Shown here piece after piece: positions 9,098 to 17,643 of a DNA stretch of 38,702 nucleotides. Made by a program: the position numbers and the translations under genes. This stretch comes from an uncultured Eubacteriales bacterium (GTDB taxonomy: Bacteria; Bacillota; Clostridia; Oscillospirales; Acutalibacteraceae). The stretch spans positions 1 through 38,702 of the forward strand of contig CAKSDF010000003.1 in assembly GCA_934444695.1 (NCBI GenBank). Reading direction: 5' to 3'. Each line of letters starts with the position of its first letter. Position 1 is the first letter of the stretch. The notes under the pieces are model-generated. The model made no database searches and was not told the origin of the DNA. It saw only the letters and a program-made list of their open reading frames with translations.

Positions 9098-10921
9098 TCA
9101 GAATTTTTCAATCTTTTTAACCGCAAAGCAAAGTATCTTAAGGGCGTCGACAGCCGTTATGTCATTGTCAAAATCAACATCGGCGGCATTTTTCTGCTTC
9201 TGCGAAAGCTGAATTTTTTCCACCGAAGCTTTAAGGGCCAAAAGTGCGTCGACAGATGAAACCCTGCCGTCATCATTTACATCGCCGCAGGTATAAAGGC
9301 TTTGATCCACATCGAGGGTTATGAGGCCGCTGACATAAAAGAAGTTCATAAAGTTATCTGCATCGGCCATAACAAAATACCTGCCGCTGTCGCCCGCTTC
9401 AAGCCTATCTATGGTCAGCTTTGAGCCATTTACCGATATTCTGTCGTTTTTATCAACGGGACTTACCGAATTATCGGAATTCAGCTTATACCATGTGTAT
9501 TTTACCCCACTGTAATCAACCGAAAGGTCAAGCTCGGCCGTCTGTCCCGACGACATATTTTTTCTTTCGGTGCTTCCCGAAAATTTCGATTCTCCTTCTT
9601 CGGATATCAAGATCGAAAAGCCGCAGAAAACGCTTTCGGGATCCTCAACATTTTTCGGAATATCCTCCCGATTAAAGGAAGGTATGCACACTATCTCGTC
9701 CGATGTTCCCGGAAAATAGGAATACCCCTTGTTTTCAAAGGTCCATCCGGTTATGTCAAGAACAAAGTGACTGCCGCTTTCAAGGCTGACCTCAATGGCC
9801 GTCGGCAAAAATGAAGAGGCTTTTTTCACCGCCTCGTCAAGGGACGCGGCGTCCGTAAACACGGTACTTTTATTTGTATCGGCAAATCCCACGCTCTTGA
9901 CCGTCGAGCTTACGCCTTCAAATTTATCGAAGAAATTTACGGTGTATTCAATCTTGACCTCTCGGTCGTCTGTGTCCCGTAGGCCGGAGATCTCCACCTT
10001 ATAGCTGTGGGAATATAAATACCCCTCGTCCTTTCTCGGCGCTTTAAGAAAGATTATCCGACCGGCCGACAGATTTCCCAGAGACTCTGAATAATCAAAG
10101 CTCTCCCCTGTTGCAAGGTCGGTTATTTTTGCAAAAACGCTCTGTTCATCGGCAGATTTAAAAAACTTTTGGTTAAGATAAATGTCCCAGTCCGACTGAG
10201 AGGATAAATCCTGCTTTGGAAAATATCCCGGAGAAGGGTATGCTGCAAATTTTTCGTTGAAAGCTTCCTCGGCTTCAGCGGTTTCTCTTGTCAGTCCGTA
10301 TGTCGCTCCGCCGAGTCCCATTTGCACGCTTCCGATATAGGGTGAAAGCAGAGAAATGCGGTGACCCGCGGTGTATGTGAAATGGCTTTCGCCGAAAAAT
10401 CCCCTGATCGCACTTTGATAGGTATATGAGGAAATTATGTTGTGGTTTGCGTAAACGGCGCTGTCGTAAAAGCTTTGATCCATGTCATCGGGCTTTTTAT
10501 AATTCCAAAGGCTGTGGGTAAGACCAACACCGTTTTCCCTGTCCCGCAGATTTATAGCCTGAAGCACCGAGGCATTCTGCATATCCGGCTGATTTACGAA
10601 TTTCTCGGTAATTAGCGGAGAACCGATAAGGTAGCGATAATAATTAAGATTGCGCTGTACATTGTCGAGCACATCCTGTCTAACCATACCGCCGCTGTAA
10701 GGCGCTTCATACGACGATTGCTTTCCCTCTTCAAAAATCGATTCATAGTCGGCTATTTCGGCCGATTGCCAAAGGGATGTTATCTGTTCCTTGGTGCGAT
10801 CTTTAAAGCTTTCAAGCTCGTTTCCGTTAATGACGATTTTCTCATCCGCCGCGCTCGGAAAACAAAGCCCGCAAAGCATCATAACCGCCGAAACAAAAAC
10901 CGCCGATATCTTTTTTATCAT
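9098..10921 (-). CDS. Secreted CAP-domain protein with Ig-like domain and C-terminal dockerin
   Basis: This 607-residue protein begins with a signal peptide (basic MIKK, then a hydrophobic run ending near residue 25). A CAP/SCP-like domain follows (about 80-230; helix LNYYRYLIGSP, then GLTHSLWNYKK and TAGHRISLLSPYIGSVQMGLG). An Ig-like domain near 450-535 contains the hallmark DSGRYFVMADADN. The C-terminal 65 residues (543-607) are a type I dockerin with two calcium-loop repeats, GDVNDDGRVSSVDAL and ADVDFDNDITAVDAL. Dockerins bind cohesins of cellulosome-like scaffolds, so the protein is probably displayed on a surface or extracellular complex. No scaffoldin is in the window. AAGGAG precedes the ATG. 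The gene is monocistronic with its own promoter. Confidence 0.9.
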   Translation of the reverse strand: MIKKISAVFVSAVMMLCGLCFPSAADEKIVINGNELESFKDRTKEQITSLWQSAEIADYESIFEEGKQSSYEAPYSGGMVRQDVLDNVQRNLNYYRYLIGSPLITEKFVNQPDMQNASVLQAINLRDRENGVGLTHSLWNYKKPDDMDQSFYDSAVYANHNIISSYTYQSAIRGFFGESHFTYTAGHRISLLSPYIGSVQMGLGGATYGLTRETAEAEEAFNEKFAAYPSPGYFPKQDLSSQSDWDIYLNQKFFKSADEQSVFAKITDLATGESFDYSESLGNLSAGRIIFLKAPRKDEGYLYSHSYKVEISGLRDTDDREVKIEYTVNFFDKFEGVSSTVKSVGFADTNKSTVFTDAASLDEAVKKASSFLPTAIEVSLESGSHFVLDITGWTFENKGYSYFPGTSDEIVCIPSFNREDIPKNVEDPESVFCGFSILISEEGESKFSGSTERKNMSSGQTAELDLSVDYSGVKYTWYKLNSDNSVSPVDKNDRISVNGSKLTIDRLEAGDSGRYFVMADADNFMNFFYVSGLITLDVDQSLYTCGDVNDDGRVSSVDALLALKASVEKIQLSQKQKNAADVDFDNDITAVDALKILCFAVKKIEKF

Positions 10922-11118
10922 ACATTTTCTCCTTGTTTAAAAATTTGTACCCGTGAAATCAAAAAATTCAAATCCGAATGAACCGCGATTTCATAACAAC
11001 GCAAATTCGTTTTGCGGAACCGCTACTGTGCCGCGCCGCATACAGATAAGGCAATTTATCAAACGGTATAGTCTCATCCATATGACGCTTCTGTAAATTT
11101 CGCAACTTCTATATTGTG

Positions 11119-11147
11119 ATAATAATATGCTTCAATTTTAATGTCAA
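11119..11147 (-). promoter_or_regulatory. Promoter of the CAP-dockerin gene
   Basis: On the minus strand TTGACA (11142-11147) and TATTAT (11119-11124) are spaced by 17 nt. This predicts a leader of about 190 nt before the ATG at 10921. I see no named riboswitch in that leader. Confidence 0.65.
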
Positions 11148-11157
11148 GATTAACGGC

Positions 11158-11185
11158 TTGTTTTTTTGCTCAAATATGTTATTAT
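11158..11185 (+). promoter_or_regulatory. Promoter of the KDPG aldolase gene
   Basis: TTGTTT (11158-11163) and TATTAT (11180-11185) are 16 nt apart, divergent from the CAP-dockerin promoter. Downstream, a near-palindrome ATGCATTGCAT (11206-11216) and a CCGACC/GGTCGG hairpin lie in the leader. Either could be regulatory, but neither is assignable. Confidence 0.45.
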
Positions 11186-11287
11186 AGAAGCGTATTAAAG
11201 TAAATATGCATTGCATAAGATTTTTCGCATATACTGTGCCTGCCCGACCAACGGTTTAGCGGTCGGCAAGGCGTTTCGGAGGCAATT

Positions 11288-11920
11288 ATGAAAAATACAA
11301 TTGAAGCTTTAAGCAAAGCAAAGCTGGTTCCCGTCGTAAAAATCGAGGATGAAAAGGACGCTTTACCCATTGCAAAAGCCATTCTTAAGGGCGGAATCTC
11401 GGTTATGGAGGTAACCTTCAGAACAGACGCTGCCCAAAAGGCCATAAAAGAAATAACCGACAGTCTCCCCGAGATGTTTGTGGGAGCGGGCACCCTTTTA
11501 TCAAAGGAGCAGGTCAAGGCAGCAAAAAACGCGGGGGCAAAATTCTTTGTCAGCCCAGGTTTAAACGAAAACACAGCCGATTTCTGCAAGTCGGAGAATC
11601 TTCCCTTTATGCCCGGGATTGTCACCCCTTCCGAGCTTGAAAAGGCCCTTTACTACGGCTTTGACCATCTCAAATTTTTCCCCGCCGAAGCCGCCGGCGG
11701 AGTAAAGATGATAAAGGCTCTCAGCGCTCCCTATAGCGGCGTTAAATTTATGCCGACAGGCGGTATAAATCTCGAAAATCTTGTGGATTATATCTCTCTG
11801 CCCTCGGTTTTTGCCTGCGGCGGAAGCTTTATGATAAACCAAAAAGAAATTGCAAGCGGAAACTTTGAAAGCATAACAGAGGCCACAAAAAAAGCCGTCG
11901 AACTTATAAATGTGCTTTAA
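11288..11920 (+). CDS. eda: KDPG/KHG aldolase (2-dehydro-3-deoxy-phosphogluconate aldolase)
   Basis: The class I aldolase cleaves 2-keto-3-deoxy-6-phosphogluconate to pyruvate and glyceraldehyde-3-phosphate; many members also act on 4-hydroxy-2-oxoglutarate. The 210-residue length is typical. Visible motifs are GGISVMEVTFRT with the catalytic Glu, GAGTLLS, FFVSPGLN, the Schiff-base lysine in HLKFFPAE, and the phosphate-binding MPTGGI. GGAGG precedes the ATG. The sugar kinase that makes its substrate follows about 160 nt downstream, giving the lower half of hexuronate (pectin-derived sugar) or gluconate catabolism. Confidence 0.95.
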   Translation: MKNTIEALSKAKLVPVVKIEDEKDALPIAKAILKGGISVMEVTFRTDAAQKAIKEITDSLPEMFVGAGTLLSKEQVKAAKNAGAKFFVSPGLNENTADFCKSENLPFMPGIVTPSELEKALYYGFDHLKFFPAEAAGGVKMIKALSAPYSGVKFMPTGGINLENLVDYISLPSVFACGGSFMINQKEIASGNFESITEATKKAVELINVL

Positions 11921-12077
11921 CGGCAGATTACAGCCTTCCCGCCCAGGGGCACAAGGCACCACACGTACATACATACAACAATTACACATCAAAACAATTT
12001 AACACCGTTAGGGCTGTCGCAATTTGTCGTGTCCCATATTGTTATTCCGCTCAAAGCCCCTAAAAAGGAGAAATAAA

Positions 12078-13073
12078 ATGAAAAAAGCCGTAACCTTCGG
12101 AGAAATAATGTTGAGACTTTCCCCCGAGGGAAGAAAAAGATTTGTTCAGGCCGACCGCTTTGACGCCGTATACGGCGGAAGTGAAGCCAACGTTGCCATA
12201 GCCCTCGGCAATATGGGAATGGATGCCGATTTTCTCACCGTCCTCCCCGACAATTCCTTGGGCGACGCCGCCGAAAACTTTGTCCGCTCCTTCGGCGTTA
12301 ACACAAAAGGCATTGTCAGAAAAGACGGAAGGCTCGGAATATATTTTCTCGAAAAAGGCGCTTCCCAGCGTCCATCCAAGGTGGTATACGATCGGGAAGG
12401 CTCGGTTTTTTCCCGCCTTAAAGATGGCGAAATAGATTTTAAAAAGGCCTTTGAGGGAGCCGACTGGTTCCACTTTTCGGGCATTACCCCCGCCCTTTCA
12501 AAGCAGGCCGCAGGTGTAACCAAAGAGGCTGTCTGCACCGCAAAGGAAATGGGACTAACGGTCAGCTGTGATCTTAACTACCGCGCCGCTCTCTGGACGA
12601 CCGAGCAGGCTGCCGAGGTGCTCCGTCCCTTAATTTCCATGACCGATGTACTCATCGCCAACGAAAACCACCTTAAAATGCTTTTCGGCATCGGCGAAGG
12701 GAAAAATCTCACCTGCGCTCAGGCGGCAAAATCAGCGGCAGAGATGTTTGAGCTCAGGCAGTCTGTAATGACCGTGCGGCGCACCCTTTCGGCCGATGAC
12801 AACGGTTTTTCGGCAATTCTTTTTGAAAAGGGAAACATATACCGTTCCAAAAAATATCAGATGCACATTGTCGACCGTGTAGGCGGCGGGGACAGCTTTG
12901 CCGCAGGACTGATCTACGCCGACAAGACAGGCTTTTCGGCGCAGGATACGATAGAGTTCGCCGCAGCTGCTGGCTGTCTTAAACATTCGATAGAGGGTGA
13001 CGCGGGCATCTTTTCGGCAAAAGAGGTTTCCTTCCTTGCCGGCGGTTTTTCCGACGGACGGGTGCAAAGATAA
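12078..13073 (+). CDS. kdgK: PfkB-family sugar kinase, probable 2-keto-3-deoxygluconate kinase
   Basis: The ribokinase/PfkB fold is clear. It has the N-terminal FGEIMLRLSPEG, the Gly-rich GGSEANVAIALGNMG, the substrate region near GIYFLEKGASQRPSKVVYDR, and the C-terminal anion-hole and catalytic-Asp motif DRVGGGDSFAAGLIYA. The ATG at 12078 follows AAAAGGAG and gives 332 residues, usual for KDG kinases; an upstream in-frame extension has no family support. The pairing with KDPG aldolase supports 2-keto-3-deoxygluconate as the substrate, although fructokinase-like activity cannot be excluded from sequence alone. Confidence 0.9.
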   Translation: MKKAVTFGEIMLRLSPEGRKRFVQADRFDAVYGGSEANVAIALGNMGMDADFLTVLPDNSLGDAAENFVRSFGVNTKGIVRKDGRLGIYFLEKGASQRPSKVVYDREGSVFSRLKDGEIDFKKAFEGADWFHFSGITPALSKQAAGVTKEAVCTAKEMGLTVSCDLNYRAALWTTEQAAEVLRPLISMTDVLIANENHLKMLFGIGEGKNLTCAQAAKSAAEMFELRQSVMTVRRTLSADDNGFSAILFEKGNIYRSKKYQMHIVDRVGGGDSFAAGLIYADKTGFSAQDTIEFAAAAGCLKHSIEGDAGIFSAKEVSFLAGGFSDGRVQR

Positions 13074-13086
13074 ATTTCAAAAAAGC

Positions 13087-13140
13087 AAAACAACACGAGG
13101 ACTTTGCCTTTATCGGCTCGGCTTCCCGTGTTGTTTTTTT
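13087..13140. terminator. Bidirectional terminator between kdgK and the AlkD-like gene
   Basis: AAAACAACACG (13087-13097) pairs with CGTGTTGTTTT (13127-13137), followed by a T-run on the plus strand. The A-rich left side gives a U-tract on the minus strand as well, so it can end both convergent genes. Confidence 0.8.
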
Positions 13141-13145
13141 GCAAT

Positions 13146-13847
13146 TTATTTTGATTTTATCCTCAGCGTTCTTAAATATTCCTTTTGCTCATCGGTTATA
13201 CGATAGCTTTCTATGGCCTTTTGAATGGTTTTGTTATGTTCAAAAAGATCAAGCCTTTTTTGCTCGATAAAGGGAATAATATCGTCCCATTGTTTGGCCA
13301 GAGCGGTGGCAAAATACCATGCAATCATCATTTTCACATAATATTCATCCGATCGTACCTCTGCCACGATTCTCGGATATTTCAAATCAAACCCATCATC
13401 AAGATAATATTTCATCAGCATTTCTATACCGAATCGGCAGATATAGGTTTTTTGGTCTCTTGCCCATTTCTCGGCCTTTTTATCAAGTCCCTCGGGCAGT
13501 TTTTTAAAGGCCTTCGGAGAAATAAGATCGCAGGTCGACCAATTGTCCACAAAGGGCAGGAATCTGTCAAGCTCAAAAATCACCCGTTCATAATCGGGAA
13601 AAAGCTCGATAATCATACCGTGGAGGTCGTTTTCCTCGCAGTACTCATGGGGAAGAATCTTCAGAAACTCGTCCGTCCTATCGGGCTCTTGCTTAAACAG
13701 TTGCTTTGCAAAACTTCTCATGGCAGGTTTTCGCACCCCGATTATTTTTTTCTTATCCACCGTCGGGCAAAGGGAGTCGTGAAAGTCCCGATACTTTTCA
13801 TCCCTAAGTTCAAAAAGCCGATTTCTTATATAGATTTCGCTGTTCAT
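13146..13847 (-). CDS. DNA alkylation repair protein (AlkD-like HEAT-repeat glycosylase family)
   Basis: The 233-residue, all-helical protein matches the AlkC/AlkD-type family, which removes alkylated purines through a HEAT-repeat groove. Motifs seen are VRKPAMRSFAKQL near the N-terminus, the family hallmark FVDNWSTCDLI (with the functionally important Asp/Trp region), YYVKMMIAWYFATAL and HNKTIQKAIESYRI. AAGGAG precedes the ATG at 13847. It is upstream of no other gene on its strand and converges with kdgK. The YolD and polymerase genes lie upstream in the same direction, so this end of the window groups three DNA-damage genes. Confidence 0.9.
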   Translation of the reverse strand: MNSEIYIRNRLFELRDEKYRDFHDSLCPTVDKKKIIGVRKPAMRSFAKQLFKQEPDRTDEFLKILPHEYCEENDLHGMIIELFPDYERVIFELDRFLPFVDNWSTCDLISPKAFKKLPEGLDKKAEKWARDQKTYICRFGIEMLMKYYLDDGFDLKYPRIVAEVRSDEYYVKMMIAWYFATALAKQWDDIIPFIEQKRLDLFEHNKTIQKAIESYRITDEQKEYLRTLRIKSK

Positions 13848-13979
13848 AAATTTACGCTCCTTTTTTCCTTTGCGCTTTTTGCATTTTGCGGTCTTTTATT
13901 TTCCGAATATCCGAAGCCGCGATTTTTCTTTATTGGAATTTTTACCTTGTCCGTCCCTTAAAATTATTCTTTTTGCTCT

Positions 13980-14429
13980 TTACCTTTTTTCTATATCCTT
14001 AATATCCGAAAAGCTTATGCTCATTTCATCATCGAAAAGTCCACGATTAAGAACGCCGTCATTCCCGCACCTTCCGTCGAAAAAAATTCTGCCCGAGAAT
14101 CCTGCATCAGAAGGCGTTCCGCTTAAGCCCTCGCCTCCGGCAGGAATATCAAGCGAAAGACTCTTTGCTCTTTTGTCGATGCTTTTGAGCACCCCTGCCG
14201 TTTTTACATAGCGGTTTTTTAAATAATGGGTAACAACGATCTCGTCTCCCACGCTTATTTCCCGCAGCATAAAATCAAGCTCGGCGTTCTTTTCGTCCGA
14301 AAGTATCGCCTTTTTTTCAAATATTTCTTCCCTTTTTCTAAGCTCCTTTTCAAAGCCTTTTACGGCGGCAAAGGCACCGAATTGCTTTGCACGTTCTGAT
14401 ATTTCCATTTTCCTTTTAGGTTTATTCAC
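13980..14429 (-). CDS. YolD-like protein, GTG start, coupled to the Y-family polymerase
   Basis: The 149-residue protein has the YolD-like N-terminal signature (ISERAKQFGAFAAVKGFE), a charged helical stretch, and a small beta-rich domain. YolD-like proteins are commonly encoded next to UvrX/UmuC-type polymerases in Firmicutes, but their role is not established. The GTG at 14429 overlaps the polymerase stop by 8 nt (GGTGAATAA), and GGAGGG lies just upstream, so translation is probably coupled. An in-frame ATG at 14408 is the alternative start. Confidence 0.85.
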   Translation of the reverse strand: MNKPKRKMEISERAKQFGAFAAVKGFEKELRKREEIFEKKAILSDEKNAELDFMLREISVGDEIVVTHYLKNRYVKTAGVLKSIDKRAKSLSLDIPAGGEGLSGTPSDAGFSGRIFFDGRCGNDGVLNRGLFDDEMSISFSDIKDIEKR

Positions 14430-15690
14430 CGCTTTTGTGCCCTCCGATCTGGGAATTGCGTTCTATGGTCGTTCCGCCGGCTTCATAATTCATTCCCTTT
14501 AATATAGAATTTTTACCGAACCGCTTTTTAATATCCACCATAGCCCTTTGCACCTTATGGTTTCTGAGCAGCTTGTCGGGCGCCTCGAAAAAAAGGTCGG
14601 TCTGATAAAAACCGTCGTCGGTAACAAGGTTGTTAAAGACAATGGTGATGCGCCTTATGGGCTTTTGCTTGTCGACAATCTGCTCATAAAGCTCGGCTGC
14701 CGCAGGAACAATGACGCTGTCGGCGCTGGTTTCAAAGGGCAGTTTTTTTGTACCGTGGGCAGCAGGGGCTTTAAGGGCGTTGGAGTACCCCACCGTAAGG
14801 GTCACCGATCCGGTCAAAACATTTCTTTCGACCAATTCAAGGCACAAAAGGTCGGTCATTTCCCTGACGATAAGCTTGCCTTCGTAAAATTCATAGTTCC
14901 GCATAAGCACCTGCCCCGATGTCAGGCTGTTGGTTTTGGGCTTATACTTTTTTATGTCGGCAATGGTTACCGGCTCTCGGCCGAAAGCGTGGTCAATAAG
15001 CAGCTCGGCATCTATTCCGAAAAGCTTGTAAAGCATATTTTCATCTGCCCGGGCGATCTGTCCCATGGTGTATATGCCCTTTGCGGCCAACCTCTCGGCC
15101 GTGCCCTTCCCTATTCTCCAAAAATCGGTTATAGGGGTGTGGTCCCAAAGCTCACTGCAAAATTTTTGTTCATCCAGCCATCCGATAAAATCGGGTGAAT
15201 GCTTGGCGGTTATGTCGAGAGCGATCTTTGCAAGATAAAGGTTTGTACCTATTCCGCATGTGGCTCTTATTCCGGTTTTTTCAAAGACCTCATCTATGAC
15301 CTTAACAGCCAGCTGTTTTGGCGTTAATCTGTATTTTTTCATATAGGGTGCGATATTTATAAACACCTCGTCGATGGAATAAACATAAATATCGTCTTTG
15401 GAAAAAAATCCGAGATAAATTTCATATATATCGGCCGAATAGTCTATATACCTTTTCATTCTCGGGGCGGCAATTATATATTCCACTCCCGTTGGTATTT
15501 CAAAAATTCTGCACCTGTTTTTTATTCCAAGCTTCTTCATTGCAGGGGTTATGGCAAGACAGATTGTCTTGTCCGACCGCTCGGGATCTGCCACCACAAG
15601 GTTAGTAGTCATAGGATCAAGCCCCCGCTCGACACATTCCACCGAGGCATAAAACGATTTAAGATCTATGCAAAGATATTTTCCGTCGAT
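14422..15690 (-). CDS. Y-family DNA polymerase (UmuC/DinB/UvrX type), probable ATC start
   Basis: This is a translesion polymerase. The first catalytic Asp lies in CIDLKSFYASVECVERGLDP, but that segment is upstream of the first GTG (15642), so a start there would delete the active site. The frame is open further up, and the only sensible position is an ATC at 15688-15690, 8 nt after GGAGG. Other motifs are the palm YSIDEVFINIAPYM (SIDE catalytic acids), the GIGTNLYLAKIALD-type palm segment, a helix-hairpin-helix-like thumb (FWRIGKGTAERLAAKGIYTMG), and the little-finger domain. The reconstructed length is 422 residues, normal for the UvrX/YqjW group. The YolD-like gene follows with overlap. 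Confidence 0.88.
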   Translation of the reverse strand: MDGKYLCIDLKSFYASVECVERGLDPMTTNLVVADPERSDKTICLAITPAMKKLGIKNRCRIFEIPTGVEYIIAAPRMKRYIDYSADIYEIYLGFFSKDDIYVYSIDEVFINIAPYMKKYRLTPKQLAVKVIDEVFEKTGIRATCGIGTNLYLAKIALDITAKHSPDFIGWLDEQKFCSELWDHTPITDFWRIGKGTAERLAAKGIYTMGQIARADENMLYKLFGIDAELLIDHAFGREPVTIADIKKYKPKTNSLTSGQVLMRNYEFYEGKLIVREMTDLLCLELVERNVLTGSVTLTVGYSNALKAPAAHGTKKLPFETSADSVIVPAAAELYEQIVDKQKPIRRITIVFNNLVTDDGFYQTDLFFEAPDKLLRNHKVQRAMVDIKKRFGKNSILKGMNYEAGGTTIERNSQIGGHKSGE

Positions 15691-15779
15691 AGGTCGTCCC
15701 TCCCCTGATTTTTTATTATAATTATATTTTAGCAGATATTATGTACATTAAACGGGATTTTAGCCTTTTCAGTCTCTTT

Positions 15780-15808
15780 ATAATACCACTTTTTCTGTCA
15801 CTTTTCAA
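15780..15808 (-). promoter_or_regulatory. Promoter of the Y-family polymerase operon
   Basis: On the minus strand TTGAAA (15803-15808) and TATTAT (15780-15785) are spaced 17 nt. I see no canonical Gram-positive LexA box. The large TTTGTGA inverted repeat begins immediately upstream of the -35 box. Confidence 0.6.
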
Positions 15809-15816
15809 ATTCTTTG

Positions 15817-15906
15817 TATCACAAGTTATATCACAAATTCAATTTTTTTATATAAATTTAATATAATGCCTTTTATTTTGGCCGACTTTGTGATATAATC
15901 TTGTGA
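15817..15906. promoter_or_regulatory. Four-site inverted repeat (TTGTGA boxes) between polY and brnQ
   Basis: Two adjacent boxes TATCACAAG (15817-15825) and TATATCACAAA (15827-15837) are mirrored by TTTGTGATATA (15887-15897) and CTTGTGA (15900-15906). The two halves are inverted copies with a 1-nt difference in spacing. The right half overlaps the extended -10 (TGATATAAT, TATAAT 15894-15899) of brnQ, and the left half lies just upstream of the polymerase -35. The geometry suggests paired operator sites for one regulator, most likely controlling brnQ. The regulator is not identifiable here. Confidence 0.55.
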
Positions 15907-15961
15907 AAGCTTGCGGATTTTATCCGTTTAAATCGCCGCAGTGACCCGTAAACAATATGTG

Positions 15962-16005
15962 CCGCGCCTTTAAGCGCGGTATAACCGCCAACCGACAGAG
16001 GTCGG
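15962..16005 (+). promoter_or_regulatory. brnQ leader hairpins
   Basis: Two short GC-rich hairpins lie between the promoter and the brnQ ribosome site: CCGCGC/GCGCGG (15962-15979) and CCGAC/GTCGG with loop AGAG (15992-16005). There is no U-tract and no T-box core motif, so I do not call a riboswitch. Confidence 0.35.
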
Positions 16006-16046
16006 CAAAATCACACAACGCGGCAAAACTTTTGGAGGAATGAAGT

Positions 16047-17411
16047 ATGGATACAAAACTAAGTAAAAAAGATTATACCCTGATAGCCTCGATGCTTTTC
16101 GGTATGTTCTTCGGAGCGGGCAATCTTATTTTCCCGCTCATTCTCGGAGCAAAGGCCGGCGCCTCTATGCCGTCTGCCCTTGTCGGTATGCTCATAACCG
16201 CCGTGGGAATTCCCCTTCTCGGCGTTATGTCCATGGGCATTTCCCGAAGTGAAGGCCTTCTTCATATGTCGAGCCGGGTTTCCAAAGGATTTTCCTATTT
16301 CTTCACCTGCGCCCTCTATCTGACCATCGGCCCATTCTTTGCCATTCCGAGATGCGGTGCAACATCCTTTTCGGTGGGAATTCTTCCCCTTGCAGGTGAT
16401 CACAAGGTGCTTGTGCAGGCGCTGTTCACCCTCGTGTTCTTCGGTGCGGTGCTGTTTTTCTCCCTGCGTCCTTCAAAAATTATGGACTCGGTGGGAAAAT
16501 GGCTCAACCCCATTTTCCTTGTGCTTCTCGCCGTGCTCACCGTGACGGTGCTTGTCTCTCCCGTAAACGGAGTTTCCGAGGTGCCCTCCAACGGTGATTA
16601 CGCCGAAAACGCTTTCTTTGCCGGATTCCTTCAGGGATACGACACACTGGACGCTCTTGCATCCCTTGCATTTGGCATAATCGTTATAAACGTTATCCGC
16701 GATCACAATGTCACCGAGCCCTCGAGAATAGCCAAAAGCACCGTTCGCTCGGGCGTTTTCAGTATGGCCTTTATGGCGGTCATATACGGCATCATCGCCC
16801 TTGTGGGAACCGAGTGCTATAACCTCTATGCCGACCGTCTTTCCGACTCGGGATTTAATGGCGGCGATGCTTTTTCGATAATCGCCGAGCATTATTTCGG
16901 CAAGGCCGGCCTCATCATTCTTGCGCTGACCGTTACATTCTGCTGCCTTAAGACAGCCGTAGGACTGGTTACATCCTGTTCCGAAACCTTTGTGGGAATG
17001 TTCCCGAAATCCATAAGCTACCGCGCCTATGCCATAATATTCACCGCATTCTCCTTCCTCGTTTCAAACATCGGTCTTTCAAACATAATTTCCTTCTCGG
17101 CTCCGGTGCTCTATTTCCTCTATCCTCTGGCCATCGTGCTTATCCTGCTTAACATATTCGGAAAGTTCTTCGGTTACAGGCAGTGTGTATTTGTGTGGAC
17201 CATCGGATTTACCGGAATTGCGGCAATATGCGACCTTATAAGGGTCAGCGGAATCGAGGCTCTTAATCCCGTAATCGAAGGCATCGGTAAGGTGCTTCCC
17301 TTCTATTCCATCGGAATGGGATGGGTTGCTCCCGCCGCCATAGGTCTTGTGATAGGCCTTGTTCAGATGTCGCTTACAAGACGCGGCGAAAATGCTATTG
17401 AAACAGCCTAA
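16047..17411 (+). CDS. brnQ: Branched-chain amino acid transporter, BrnQ/LIVCS family
   Basis: The 454-residue protein has about 12 hydrophobic helices and the hallmark N-terminus of the LIVCS family (SMLFGMFFGAGNLIFPLILG), followed by TIGPFFAIPRCGATSF. These proteins import leucine, isoleucine and valine with sodium or protons. GGAGGAA precedes the ATG with ideal spacing. It is a single-gene unit with its own extended -10 promoter embedded in a large inverted repeat, and it ends before a strong hairpin terminator at 17597. Confidence 0.95.
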   Translation: MDTKLSKKDYTLIASMLFGMFFGAGNLIFPLILGAKAGASMPSALVGMLITAVGIPLLGVMSMGISRSEGLLHMSSRVSKGFSYFFTCALYLTIGPFFAIPRCGATSFSVGILPLAGDHKVLVQALFTLVFFGAVLFFSLRPSKIMDSVGKWLNPIFLVLLAVLTVTVLVSPVNGVSEVPSNGDYAENAFFAGFLQGYDTLDALASLAFGIIVINVIRDHNVTEPSRIAKSTVRSGVFSMAFMAVIYGIIALVGTECYNLYADRLSDSGFNGGDAFSIIAEHYFGKAGLIILALTVTFCCLKTAVGLVTSCSETFVGMFPKSISYRAYAIIFTAFSFLVSNIGLSNIISFSAPVLYFLYPLAIVLILLNIFGKFFGYRQCVFVWTIGFTGIAAICDLIRVSGIEALNPVIEGIGKVLPFYSIGMGWVAPAAIGLVIGLVQMSLTRRGENAIETA

Positions 17412-17596
17412 GGCACGATGCTGCGGTAACAGTGCCCGTCAAAGCCTCTGCAAGGTTTTGTGAGGGTCTTATGATCCCCGATAAAAGCGTGTTTGGTAAA
17501 ACACCTTTGCAAGCACTTAAGCAAAGCACTTAAAAGCACACAGCAAGACGCGCAATAAAACACCCGCAAAATATAAAACGTATACGATACAAAAAG

Positions 17597-17626
17597 GCGG
17601 CGCTGATTATTCAGCGCCGCTTTTTT
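17597..17626. terminator. Terminator after brnQ, convergent with the orphan gene
   Basis: GCGGCGCTGA (17597-17606) and TCAGCGCCGC (17611-17620) form a perfect 10-bp stem with a TTAT loop. A T-run follows on the plus strand and an A-run precedes on the other side, so it works in both directions. The remaining 17412-17596 shows no gene. Confidence 0.88.
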
Positions 17627-17643
17627 ATTTAGATTTAAATGTT

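Noticed and set aside
13185..13961. 258-codon plus-strand frame opposite the AlkD-like gene
   Set aside because: The minus-strand protein has clear AlkD-family motifs; this frame has none.
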